Source: Rhodoferax sp. (GTDB lineage: Bacteria; Pseudomonadota; Gammaproteobacteria; Burkholderiales; Burkholderiaceae_C). From it: 64,000 nucleotides of DNA. Below are positions 8,652 through 19,390 of this stretch, piece by piece. The stretch is taken from positions 558,001-622,000 of the forward strand of contig JAGRPL010000004.1 in the NCBI GenBank assembly GCA_019449595.1, given 5' to 3'. Each line of letters starts with the position of its first letter. Within the stretch, counting starts at the first letter, position 1. The notes under the pieces are model-generated. The model searched no databases. It saw only the letters and a program-made list of their open reading frames with translations, and was not told the origin of the DNA. The position numbers and the translations under genes were made by a program.

Positions 8652-9872
8652 TCAGTGCACGCCCTGCGGCAGGGGCCGGGCAATGGCCCGTTCCTGGACC
8701 GGCAGATTCACCAGCGCCGCCATCACGCCCAGCCCGATGGCGATGTACCAGACGATGTCGTAGCTGCCGGTGCGGTCATACAGATAGCCACCCAGCCACA
8801 CGCCCAGGAAGGAGCCGATCTGGTGGCTGAAGAATACGAAGCCGCTGAGCATGGACAGGTGCGCCACCCCGAAGATCTGGGCCACCGTGGCGTTGGTCAC
8901 CGGGACCGTGGACAGCCACAGGAACCCCATGACGCTGGCAAACACGTAGACGCTGGCCGGCGACAGCGGCACCAGCAGGAAGAGGCTGATGGCCACCGAG
9001 CGCGCCAGGTAGATGAAGGCCAGGATGTTGCGCTTGGGCAGCTTTTGCCCCAACACGCCCGCCGCGTAGGTGCCAAACACGTTGAACAGGCCGATCAGGG
9101 CCAGCGCATAGCTGGCGACCTGGGGCGACAGGCCCTTGTCGCGCAGGTAGCTTGGCATGTGCACGCCGATGAACACCACCTGGAAGCCGCAGACAAAGTA
9201 GCCGGCCATCAGCAGCTGGAAGCTGGGGTACTTGAAGGCTTCGTGCAGGGCCTGAAAAATGGTCTGTTCGCGCTGGTGGTGGGCGCTGCCGGCAAACCCG
9301 GGTTCGCGCAGGCCCCAGGCCAGCGGCGCCATCAGCAGGGCGGCCAGCCCCAGCCACACCAGGGCCTGCTGCCAGCCCACGGAGCTGATCAGGAAGCCTT
9401 CGGTCGGCACCATCAGGAACTGGCCGAACGAACCGGCTGCCGCGGTGATGCCCATGGCCCAGGAGCGTTTCTCTGCCGGCACATTGCGGCCGATGACGCC
9501 ATAGACCACGGCATAGGTGGTTCCCGCCTGGGCCACGCCGATCAGGACGCCGGTGGCCAGGGCGAAGAGCGGGGGGGTGGGGGCGTAGGCCATGCCCACC
9601 AGGCCCAGGGCATACAGAACGGCGCCCAGCGCGATGACGCGGAAGGCGCCAAACCGGTCGGCCAGCATGCCCGCAAAAATGCCGGAGAAGCCCCAGGCCA
9701 GGTTCTGGATGGCAATGGCGAAGGCAAAGTTTTCGCGGTTCCAGCCGTGTGCCTGGGTAATGGGCTGCAGCCACAGACCGAAACCGTGGCGCACGCCCAT
9801 GGACAGGGTGACGATGGCCGCGCCGCACAGGAGCAACTGCGTGAGGGAGAGGGGCTTTGGGGACGGATGCAT
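8652..9872 (-). CDS. MFS transporter
   Basis: This 406-residue major facilitator has about twelve hydrophobic segments. The loop 2-3 signature appears as GMLADRFGAFR, and an internal helix carries GVLIGVAQAGTTYAVVYGVIGR. It resembles the oxalate/formate-antiporter-like or MFS_1 group of organic anion carriers; the substrate cannot be read from the sequence. I start at ATG 9872 (MHPSPKPLS), because the open frame further upstream runs into the parE coding region. It is the first gene of the minus-strand run down to bamC. Confidence 0.88.
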   Translation of the reverse strand: MHPSPKPLSLTQLLLCGAAIVTLSMGVRHGFGLWLQPITQAHGWNRENFAFAIAIQNLAWGFSGIFAGMLADRFGAFRVIALGAVLYALGLVGMAYAPTPPLFALATGVLIGVAQAGTTYAVVYGVIGRNVPAEKRSWAMGITAAAGSFGQFLMVPTEGFLISSVGWQQALVWLGLAALLMAPLAWGLREPGFAGSAHHQREQTIFQALHEAFKYPSFQLLMAGYFVCGFQVVFIGVHMPSYLRDKGLSPQVASYALALIGLFNVFGTYAAGVLGQKLPKRNILAFIYLARSVAISLFLLVPLSPASVYVFASVMGFLWLSTVPVTNATVAQIFGVAHLSMLSGFVFFSHQIGSFLGVWLGGYLYDRTGSYDIVWYIAIGLGVMAALVNLPVQERAIARPLPQGVH

Positions 9873-9935
9873 GTGCTTAATGTAGCCAATCCGGCTGTCG
9901 ACCACGGCCCGTGGGGTTGGTGTTGCAGGGGTTGG

Positions 9936-9951
9936 CTGGTTATATGTACAG
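9936..9951. promoter_or_regulatory. LexA-like box upstream of parE
   Basis: CTGGTTATATGTACAG matches the proteobacterial LexA consensus CTGT-N8-ACAG with a single mismatch in the left half. It lies in the divergent MFS/parE intergenic region, 34 bases before the parE start and next to a TACAAT (9971-9976). One mismatch and no second site keep this a candidate only. Confidence 0.35.
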
Positions 9952-9984
9952 TTAATTCCTGCCGTGGGACTACAATGCCGCGCT

Positions 9985-11955
9985 ATGTCTGTCAAACCCA
10001 ACTCTGAATACTCCGAAGGCTCCATCCGGGTCCTCAAAGGCCTGGAGCCGGTCAAGCAACGTCCGGGCATGTACACCCGCACCGACAACCCGCTGCACGT
10101 CATCCAGGAAGTGCTGGACAACGCGGCGGACGAAGCGCTGGGCGGCTACGGCAAGAAGATCAAGGTCACGCTGCACGTCGACGGATCGGTCTCGGTGGAG
10201 GACGATGGCCGCGGCATCCCGTTTGGCCTGCACCCGGAAGAAAAGGCGCCGGTGATCGAGCTGGTGTTCACCCGCCTGCACGCCGGCGGCAAGTTCGACA
10301 AGGGCACAGGCGGGGCCTATAGCTTCTCCGGCGGCCTGCACGGCGTGGGCGTGAGCGTGACCAACGCCCTGGCCAAGCGGCTGGAGGCCACCAGCTACCG
10401 CGAAGGCCAGGTGGCGGGCCTGGTGTTCGAGCACGGCGACGTGACCCAGCCCCTGCAGGCGCGCAAGGCCGCCGAGGGCGACCGCAAGTCCGGCACCACG
10501 GTGCGCGTGTGGCCCGAGGCCAAATACTTCGAGTCTGCCGCGCTGCCCATGGGCGAGCTGACCCACCTGCTGCGCTCCAAGGCCGTGCTGATGCCCGGGG
10601 TGAGTGTCACCCTGACCGTGGAGAAGACCCGGGAAACCCAGACCTGGCTCTACAAGGGCGGTCTGCGCGACTACCTGATGCAGACGCTCAATGGCGAGCC
10701 CGTCATTCCCCTGTTTGACGGCGAGGGCTTTGCCGACGGCCAGAACGACAACTTTGCCGAAGGCGAGGGCGCCGCCTGGTGCGTGGCCTTCACCGAAGAC
10801 GGCCAGCCGGTGCGCGAGAGCTACGTCAACCTGATTCCCACCAGCGCCGGCGGCACGCACGAGAGCGGCCTGCGCGACGGCCTGTTCACCGCCGTCAAGA
10901 GCTTCATCGAGCTGCACTCGCTGCTGCCCAAGGGCGTGAAGCTCATGCCCGAGGACGTGTTCGCCCGCGCCAGCTACGTGCTCTCCACCAAGGTGCTGGA
11001 CCCGCAGTTCCAGGGCCAGATCAAGGAACGGCTCAACTCGCGCGACGCGGTGCGCCTGGTGTCTAGCTTTGTGCGCCCGGCGCTGGAGCTGTGGCTGAAC
11101 CAGCACGTGGAATACGGCAAGAAGCTGGCCGAGCTGGCCATCAAGGCAGCACAGTCGCGGCAAAAGGCCGGCCAGAAGGTGGAGAAGCGCAAGAGCTCCG
11201 GCGTGGCCGTGCTGCCCGGCAAGCTGACCGACTGCGAGAGCCGCGACATTCTGTACAACGAGGTTTTCCTGGTCGAGGGCGACTCCGCCGGCGGCAGCGC
11301 CAAGATGGGGCGCGACAAGGAGAACCAGGCCATCTTGCCGCTGCGCGGAAAGGTCCTGAACACCTGGGAGGTGGACCGCGACCGCCTGTTTGCCAACACC
11401 GAAATCCATGACATCTCGGTCGCCATCGGCGTGGACCCGCACGGCCCCGACGACACGCCGGACCTGAGTGGTCTGCGCTACGGCAAGGTCTGCATCCTGA
11501 GCGATGCCGACGTCGACGGCTCCCATATCCAGGTGCTGTTGCTCACGCTGTTCTTTCGCCACTTTCCCAAGCTCATCGAAACCGGTCACGTGTTTGTGGC
11601 CCGTCCGCCGCTGTTCCGCGTCGATGCGCCGGCGCGTGGCAAGAAACCGGCCAGCAAGGCCTATGCGCTGGACGAGGGCGAGCTCACCGCCATCCTGGAC
11701 AAGCTGCGCAAGGAAGGCGTGCGCGAAGGCGCTTGGACCATCAGCCGCTTCAAAGGCCTGGGGGAAATGAATGCCGAGCAGCTGTGGGACACCACGCTCA
11801 ACCCCGACACCCGCCGCCTGCTGCCCGTGGCGCTGGGGGCCATCGACTTTGGTGCCACCGAGTCCCTGATCACCAAGCTCATGGGCAAGGGCGAGGCCGC
11901 CGCCCGGCGCGAGCTGATGGAGTTGCATGGCGACTCTGTCGAACTGGATGTTTAG
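9985..11955 (+). CDS. parE: DNA topoisomerase IV subunit B
   Basis: This is the ATPase subunit of topoisomerase IV, which decatenates daughter chromosomes with ParC. The 656-residue protein carries the GHKL ATP-binding motifs (EVLDNAADEAL, DDGRGIP, GGLHGVGVSVTNAL), a transducer domain, the TOPRIM motif LVEGDSAGGSAKMGRDK near residue 430 and the second acidic cluster DADVDGSHI. The C-terminal RFKGLGEMN is typical of ParE/GyrB. It starts at ATG 9985 (MSVKPNSEYSEGSIRVL). Its TAG stop shares a base with copy B of the dispersed element. Confidence 0.97.
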   Translation: MSVKPNSEYSEGSIRVLKGLEPVKQRPGMYTRTDNPLHVIQEVLDNAADEALGGYGKKIKVTLHVDGSVSVEDDGRGIPFGLHPEEKAPVIELVFTRLHAGGKFDKGTGGAYSFSGGLHGVGVSVTNALAKRLEATSYREGQVAGLVFEHGDVTQPLQARKAAEGDRKSGTTVRVWPEAKYFESAALPMGELTHLLRSKAVLMPGVSVTLTVEKTRETQTWLYKGGLRDYLMQTLNGEPVIPLFDGEGFADGQNDNFAEGEGAAWCVAFTEDGQPVRESYVNLIPTSAGGTHESGLRDGLFTAVKSFIELHSLLPKGVKLMPEDVFARASYVLSTKVLDPQFQGQIKERLNSRDAVRLVSSFVRPALELWLNQHVEYGKKLAELAIKAAQSRQKAGQKVEKRKSSGVAVLPGKLTDCESRDILYNEVFLVEGDSAGGSAKMGRDKENQAILPLRGKVLNTWEVDRDRLFANTEIHDISVAIGVDPHGPDDTPDLSGLRYGKVCILSDADVDGSHIQVLLLTLFFRHFPKLIETGHVFVARPPLFRVDAPARGKKPASKAYALDEGELTAILDKLRKEGVREGAWTISRFKGLGEMNAEQLWDTTLNPDTRRLLPVALGAIDFGATESLITKLMGKGEAAARRELMELHGDSVELDV

Positions 11956-11995
11956 CTATTGAATTGATAGCTGTTGGCGCAGGTTTTATGCCGGC
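11955..11995 (+). repeat. Dispersed 41-bp element, copy B (parE-parC junction)
   Basis: It starts GCTATTGAATTGATAGCTG and continues GGCGCAGG; the GCTAT/ATAGC arms can form a small hairpin. Its first base is the last base of the parE stop TAG. Together with about 24 further bases it makes up the whole parE-parC spacer. Confidence 0.75.
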
Positions 11996-12019
11996 TACAG
12001 CTTGTTTTTGTCTATAAAA

Positions 12020-14401
<2,382 letters not shown>

Positions 14402-14429
14402 GGCTTTTTACTGGCCCCATACAGTTGCA

Positions 14430-14470
14430 ACCCCCGTATCGATTGCGTGGGTTGCTCCTGATTTGATAGT
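14430..14470 (-). repeat. Dispersed 41-bp element, copy C (after parC)
   Basis: On the minus strand it reads ACTATCAAATCAGGAGC, then CACGCAATCGATACGGG. The first base is the last base of the TGA stop of the minus-strand gene at 14470-15012. It shares the ACGCAAT-n-GATACGG block with copy F, so these two form a subgroup. Confidence 0.7.
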
Positions 14471-15012
14471 CAGAAAAGCTCCCACTCCCGCTCGAACGAG
14501 GTGGCCACTGCTCCAAAATCGCCCATGATCTTGCCCCAGTCGTAGCCGCGGTGGCTGCCGAGGTACTCGAAAAACGAGGAGGTCGGGTCGTTCAGGAGAA
14601 TGGCCAGGGCGTAGCCGCCGATGTTGTCGCTGAGCTTGATCATCGCGTCGTACTTGGTGCCCGTTGCCAGGGCATCGTCGATGACGACCGGGGCGGCGTC
14701 GAAGTAGATGCTGGGCAGTTCCCGGCGCAGGCTGACGCCAAAGTCGGCCTTGAAGGCGGCCCGGGCTTCGGCAAAGCTGCGCAGGTCGGCAAAATGCCCG
14801 TAGGGGTGCATCTCGAAGAACTCGCCCAGCGGCGGCATGATCTCCTGCTCGACTGCCGCATCAAACGCCGCGTCGACGGTCTGCCGGTCCCCTTTCTTCA
14901 GGCGCACGCGGACTATCAGCGCCTCCGAGATGCCGGAAAATCCCTCCGCCTGGAAATGGCGAACGATGCGTTCGGCGGTTTCATTGGCGGGCAGTGCGGC
15001 GGGGCTTTGCAT
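14470..15012 (-). CDS. Hypothetical protein
   Basis: This 180-residue soluble protein begins MQSPAALPANETAERIVRHF and I do not recognise its family. It has a compact alpha/beta composition, with no membrane segment, no cysteines and a conserved-looking aromatic C-terminus (SHRGYDWGKIMGDFGAVATSFEREWELF). I start at ATG 15012; a TTG at 15030 would add six residues. It is divergent from the CaCA-like exchanger, 77 bases between starts. Its stop codon touches element copy C. Confidence 0.65.
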   Translation of the reverse strand: MQSPAALPANETAERIVRHFQAEGFSGISEALIVRVRLKKGDRQTVDAAFDAAVEQEIMPPLGEFFEMHPYGHFADLRSFAEARAAFKADFGVSLRRELPSIYFDAAPVVIDDALATGTKYDAMIKLSDNIGGYALAILLNDPTSSFFEYLGSHRGYDWGKIMGDFGAVATSFEREWELF

Positions 15013-15089
15013 GGGGACTTTCTTTCGCAAAAAGGGGCAGTTTACATAAAGTATCCTCCACCCATGTCCAATTCAGCCGGTTGTTTTCA

Positions 15090-16085
15090 GTGCGCAGTGT
15101 AGAGAAGCAGTTTCTGGTGTATTTCTCCAACCCGCTGGCACTGCTGGGTCTGTTTGTGGCGGCGTCCATCCTGATGATTTGGCGCCTGCGCGCGATCGAA
15201 AACAAGGGCTTTGAAGGCACCGTGCTGGGGACGCTGATCATGCCCTACTGCTCGGGGTTCGCGAACCTAATCTTCGCCTACGTGATGAGCCGTTCCGCGG
15301 GCAACGGCCGGCAGGTCATCGAGAACTGCATCGTCAACAACGTCACCAACCTGACGCTCATCCTGGGACTCTCGGCCATTTTCTGCAGCTCGGCCATTGC
15401 TCCCAGGAAGACCGCCGGCGGCAAGAAGAAAAAACAGGACGACGTCTACCGTCTGTACCGGCTCGATCTCCTGTTTACCCTGATTGCCCTGTTCCTGTTC
15501 ACCGGGACCCTGTGGGCGCTGGGCAAGGACAAGGTCATCGATCTGTATGACGGGCTGGTGCTGGTCGGCCTGTTCCTGTTCTGGCAAATCCTGCACGTGT
15601 TTGAAATCCTCAAGAACAACGTGCGCAAGAACCGCAGCTTCCACTGGTCGATCGCCATCGACCTGGTGCTGATTGCCGTGAGCGCCTACGGCATCTACCT
15701 GAGCATCGACCACCTTGTGACCTGGATCGGCCACGCCGACGGCAAGGTGCTGAATTCCGGGAACCTGGGCTGGCTCAGCGGCGTGCTGATGGTGTTGCCC
15801 AATGCCTTCATTGCGCTGTACTACGGGTACGTGGGGCGGCAGGACATCGTGGTCAGTTCGCAGATTGGCGACAGCCACATCTGCATTCCCATGTGCATCG
15901 GGCTGTTTGCCCTGTTCGACACGATTGATATTCCCGGCTATTTCCAGATGGGTGTTTTCATCATTCTGGGCGCCGCCGCGGTCCATTTCCTGTCCATCGC
16001 GTTGCTGGGGCGCCTGCCACGTGTGCTGGGCGCGGCGCTGGTTGTCGGCTACGGGCTCTTCCTGTACCTGGGAATCGTTCAGTAG
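15090..16085 (+). CDS. CaCA-family (Na+/Ca2+ exchanger-like) membrane protein
   Basis: This is about 331 residues with ten or so hydrophobic segments in two halves. The first half has GTLIMPYCSGFANLIFAYVMSR, and the second has VLPNAFIALYYGYVGRQD followed by SSQIGDSHICIPMCIG. The arrangement resembles the two alpha-repeats of CaCA exchangers, but the usual G-S-x-PE core is replaced, so the transported ion is uncertain. A Lys-rich cytoplasmic loop (GGKKKKQDD) separates membrane parts. The start is unsure: GTG 15090 is chosen, TTG 15081 is possible, and no ATG fits. Its end overlaps the convergent AraC gene by 7 bases. Confidence 0.65.
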   Translation: MRSVEKQFLVYFSNPLALLGLFVAASILMIWRLRAIENKGFEGTVLGTLIMPYCSGFANLIFAYVMSRSAGNGRQVIENCIVNNVTNLTLILGLSAIFCSSAIAPRKTAGGKKKKQDDVYRLYRLDLLFTLIALFLFTGTLWALGKDKVIDLYDGLVLVGLFLFWQILHVFEILKNNVRKNRSFHWSIAIDLVLIAVSAYGIYLSIDHLVTWIGHADGKVLNSGNLGWLSGVLMVLPNAFIALYYGYVGRQDIVVSSQIGDSHICIPMCIGLFALFDTIDIPGYFQMGVFIILGAAAVHFLSIALLGRLPRVLGAALVVGYGLFLYLGIVQ

Positions 16086-17122
16086 CGAAGCGGTGCCGCC
16101 GGGTCTGGCGCTGCCTGCTGCCTGTGCCGCAGTTCCCGGGGGCTGCAGCCAAACCACCGGTGGCAGCTGCGCGTGAGGACCGAATGTTCGCAATAACCCA
16201 CCATGAGCGCAATGTGGGCCAGGCTTGGTTTGGTCGATTGCAGCAACAGTTCCAGAAAGCGGTCGCGTCGCACGGCATCGAGCAGCGTGTCAAAACGCTG
16301 GCCTTCCCGCTGCAGTCGGCGCTGCAGGGTCTTGGGGTGCAGGGATAGTGCGGCCGCAATGTCGGTCTGGTTCACGCGACCCATGGCCATCAGCTGGCGT
16401 AGCAGGGTGCGCACCCGGTCCGATACCAGGTTGTGCGACGTGCCGAAGTGCTGCTCGATGTAGCTTTGCGCCATGTGCATCAGGAGCGCGTTCCTCCCGG
16501 GGAGCGCCGTGTCGAGCTCCGCTGTGGCAATGCGCACCGCGGCGAAAGCGGTATCGAAACGGCATTCGCAATCCAGGTACCTGGCGTAGTGCGCGCTGGA
16601 GCCCATGCGGGCGTGGGGAATCAAAACCTGTTGGGGGCGGAGCTGGTTGTTGGTGAGCCAGCGCAGGACGTTCAGGACTCCCAGGAGCACGAACTCCGTT
16701 GCCTGTGCGCAGGCCGTCAAGGTGCCGTCGTTGACGATGACAGTCACGTCCACCAGATGGGGCTGGTCGGGTACGGGAACCAGGGAGGTACGCATCACCG
16801 GACTGAAGATGTGGCTGTATTGCGCCCCCAGGGAGAGGGCGGCCTTCAGGGTCTCGGCGTGCCGCATCAGCAGGGTCAGGGGGCCTTCCAGGAAGGCGGT
16901 CTGGTGCTGGGCCAGCTTCAGGCCAAAGTCAGGGCATTTTCCCGCCTGCGCCGTATTTTCCAGCAGGCGGATAAAGGCCTGGTAGGCAATGAAATTGTCG
17001 GTCTCGATCAGGTTGCGGATCGACAGGTTCACCTTGCGCAACTCGGCCAGCGGATCCCTTCCAATGGACCGGGCGGCTGTTTCATAGCCCTGCAAGGCAG
17101 CGGCGCGTATCAATGTGGTCAT
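16079..17122 (-). CDS. AraC-family transcriptional regulator with N-terminal arabinose-binding-like domain
   Basis: This 347-residue protein has the long N-terminal ligand domain of the OruR/ArgR-like subgroup and a C-terminal AraC HTH pair. The first HTH is around TDIAAALSLHPKTLQRRLQREG and the second around LAHIALMVGYCEHSVLTRSCHRWFG. The nearest likely target is the divergent DedA / S1P-lyase-like / TSUP cluster, 180 bases away. A short TTTGC-N4-GCAAA repeat at 17201-17214 in that gap is a possible but weak site. The effector is unknown. Confidence 0.85.
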   Translation of the reverse strand: MTTLIRAAALQGYETAARSIGRDPLAELRKVNLSIRNLIETDNFIAYQAFIRLLENTAQAGKCPDFGLKLAQHQTAFLEGPLTLLMRHAETLKAALSLGAQYSHIFSPVMRTSLVPVPDQPHLVDVTVIVNDGTLTACAQATEFVLLGVLNVLRWLTNNQLRPQQVLIPHARMGSSAHYARYLDCECRFDTAFAAVRIATAELDTALPGRNALLMHMAQSYIEQHFGTSHNLVSDRVRTLLRQLMAMGRVNQTDIAAALSLHPKTLQRRLQREGQRFDTLLDAVRRDRFLELLLQSTKPSLAHIALMVGYCEHSVLTRSCHRWFGCSPRELRHRQQAAPDPAAPLRY

Positions 17123-17302
17123 GGAGGGCGTGTTTTTCCGTTGGATCAGGGCTTACCCGAATGTCCTTGAAAGTCAAATCATAGTCCTTCATTGTCAAGT
17201 TTTGCATGCGCAAACACCGCACCATCCGGGAAGTGGTCGGGTCAACGCCGCAGCTTGACGTGTGCAGTGCCCGGTGGACCTTTTTGAGAAACGGAAAACT
17301 CC

Positions 17303-17917
17303 ATGATGGAATCGGTCTGGCCCTTTGTGCAATCGTTGCAGGGCATGCCTGCGTATGGCGTGATGTTCGCTTTGTTGTTCGGTTGCGGCATCGGCTTGCC
17401 GATGAACGAGGACATTGTGTTGCTGGCCGCCAGCGCCCTCACGCTTAAGGGGGTGATGGAACCGGTGCCATTGATGGTGGTGGCGTGGTTTGGCCTGCTG
17501 GGCGGCGATACGCTGGTGTTTCACTGGGGACACCGTTTTGGCGCCGGCCTGCTGCGCCACCCTTTTCTGGCCCGCATCATGCCGCCCCACAAGCTTGAAG
17601 CCATGCAGGCCACGATGCACCGCTATGGACCGGCCTACATCTTTGTCGTGCGTTTCTTGCCTGGTATTCGCACCGCCCTGTTCCTGGCCGCGGGCTCGCT
17701 CAAGATGCCGTACCGCCACCTGTTCGTCTACGACGGTCTGGCCGCGCTGATCGAGCTGCCACTGCTGGTGTATGGCGTGCGCTATGTGGGAGGGCGTTGG
17801 GAGGAAATTCTGGCCCTGGTGCACCAGTTTCAGGGCTTTATCGTGTCCGCCCTCATTGGGGGGCTGCTGGCGCTGTGGCTCTACCGCCGATTCAAACCCA
17901 AAGGAAATACACCATGA
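17303..17917 (+). CDS. DedA-family membrane protein
   Basis: This 204-residue integral membrane protein has the DedA/SNARE-associated fold: an N-terminal re-entrant region (GCGIGLPMNEDIVLLAAS), the conserved GDTLVFHWGHRFG, and the hallmark RFLPGIRTALFLAAGSLKMP. DedA proteins act as lipid flippases or scramblases and keep membrane potential; some handle undecaprenyl phosphate or phosphatidylethanolamine. Its TGA stop overlaps the ATG of the S1P-lyase-like gene. That pairing suggests a phospholipid or sphingoid-base role, which is inference. Confidence 0.88.
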   Translation: MMESVWPFVQSLQGMPAYGVMFALLFGCGIGLPMNEDIVLLAASALTLKGVMEPVPLMVVAWFGLLGGDTLVFHWGHRFGAGLLRHPFLARIMPPHKLEAMQATMHRYGPAYIFVVRFLPGIRTALFLAAGSLKMPYRHLFVYDGLAALIELPLLVYGVRYVGGRWEEILALVHQFQGFIVSALIGGLLALWLYRRFKPKGNTP

Positions 17918-19374
17918 ACACCAAGACGGCCCTGCCCAGCCAAGGTCGCCCCCAGGCGGATGTGCTCGCAGAACTGAAAACATATGCCAGCGACGACCCC
18001 CATTACAAGGAGGGACGCCTGTGGAGTCTGGTGTACTACCTAAACGAGGAATACGCCCATTTCCTGGGCGAGGCCTACCAGGAGTTTTCCAGTGCCAACG
18101 GCCTCAACCCCACGGCGTTCAAGAGTCTCAAGCGCTTCGAGAACGACATCATTGCCAGCGTGGCTGACCTGTTGCACGGGACACCCGAGGTGTGCGGTGT
18201 GGTCACTTCGGGCGGCACCGAAAGCTGTATGCTGGCCGTCAAGACCTACCGCGATCTGGCCCGCACGCGTGGCGTTACCCGCCCTGAGATGGTGCTGCCG
18301 GTCACCGCGCATGTGGCCTGGTTCAAGGCCTCCGAATATTTTGGCGTGAAAGTGCGCCGGCTGCCGCTGGACAAGAACCTGCGTGCCGATGTGAAGAAAC
18401 TGGCGCGCCTGTGCAACCGCAATACGGTCATGATTCTGGGCTCCGCCCCCGAGTACCCGCACGGAACCATAGACCCCATCGAGGCCTTCAGCGCCATTGC
18501 GCTCAAGCGCAATATACCCCTGCATGTGGATGCCTGCGTGGGTGGGTTCATCCTGCCGTTCATGGAGATGAACGGGCGCCCGCTGCCGCTGTGGGACTAC
18601 CGCGTGCCCGGCGTGACCAGCATCTCGGCCGACATCCACAAATACGGTTTTGCCTCCAAGGGGGCGTCTACCATCACCTACCGCAATCTCGACTACCTCA
18701 AGCACCAGATGTTTGTGTACGAGGATTGGCCTGGCGGCGTATTTGCTTCCCCCGCCTTGCTGGGAACGCGCCCCGGCGGCGCCTATGCGGCCGCGTGGGC
18801 TGCCATGCAGCACTTTGGCAAGAGCGGCTACCGTGATCTGGCGCAGCGTACCATGCAGGCTTTTGACCAGATGAAGCAGGGCGTTCAAGCCATTCCCGAG
18901 CTGTATGTGATGGGAGACCCCACGGGGCCGCTGCTGGGCTACGGGTCCGCGGACCCTGGGGTCAATATCTTTGCCGTGGGCGACCAGATGGACGCCAAGG
19001 GCTGGAAGGTCAACCGCCTGCAAAGGCCGGACGGCCTGCACGCCATGATCACCGCCAGCCACCTGGAAGTAATGGATGCCTATCTGAGCGACCTGCAGGA
19101 AGCGGTCGCAACCGTCAAGGCCCACCCGGAACTGGCACAGAGCGGCAGCGCGGCGACCTACGGCATGATGAGCCACATCCCCTTGCGCGGCATGGTGCGC
19201 AAGAAGGTGCTCGACATGTTTGCCCAGATGTACCAGGCGGGCGGGCAGGATATGGACCTGCATGGCGGCCCTGCTCACGCGCCGGAACCAGGTCTGAAGG
19301 GCCAGATGAACGCTGTGGTGGAGCGTCTGGCGCAGTGGTACGTCGCCCGGCAGCAGAAGAAAACGCTTCGTTGA
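17914..19374 (+). CDS. PLP-dependent lyase of the sphingosine-1-phosphate lyase / group II decarboxylase family
   Basis: The 486-residue protein is a fold-type I PLP enzyme. The cofactor lysine is K243 in SADIHKYGFASKG, which matches S1P lyases (HKYG-x-A-x-KG) better than glutamate decarboxylases. TSGGTES (98-104), H133 in TAHVAWFKAS and D206 in HVDACVGG fit the cofactor-binding set. S1P lyase cleaves phosphorylated sphingoid bases to phosphoethanolamine and a fatty aldehyde. A typical eukaryotic N-terminal membrane anchor is absent. The start overlaps the DedA stop (ATGA). A general amino-acid decarboxylase remains possible. Confidence 0.8.
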   Translation: MNTKTALPSQGRPQADVLAELKTYASDDPHYKEGRLWSLVYYLNEEYAHFLGEAYQEFSSANGLNPTAFKSLKRFENDIIASVADLLHGTPEVCGVVTSGGTESCMLAVKTYRDLARTRGVTRPEMVLPVTAHVAWFKASEYFGVKVRRLPLDKNLRADVKKLARLCNRNTVMILGSAPEYPHGTIDPIEAFSAIALKRNIPLHVDACVGGFILPFMEMNGRPLPLWDYRVPGVTSISADIHKYGFASKGASTITYRNLDYLKHQMFVYEDWPGGVFASPALLGTRPGGAYAAAWAAMQHFGKSGYRDLAQRTMQAFDQMKQGVQAIPELYVMGDPTGPLLGYGSADPGVNIFAVGDQMDAKGWKVNRLQRPDGLHAMITASHLEVMDAYLSDLQEAVATVKAHPELAQSGSAATYGMMSHIPLRGMVRKKVLDMFAQMYQAGGQDMDLHGGPAHAPEPGLKGQMNAVVERLAQWYVARQQKKTLR

Positions 19375-19390
19375 GCCACTCTGGGTGCAC

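Noticed and set aside
9970..11928. 652-codon open frame antisense to parE
   Set aside because: parE is intact and conserved; the reverse frame has no domain and low-complexity composition.
17170..17190. AAGTCAAATCATAGTC between the AraC and DedA genes, resembling the element start
   Set aside because: The AGC and CGC marks at the expected distances are missing.
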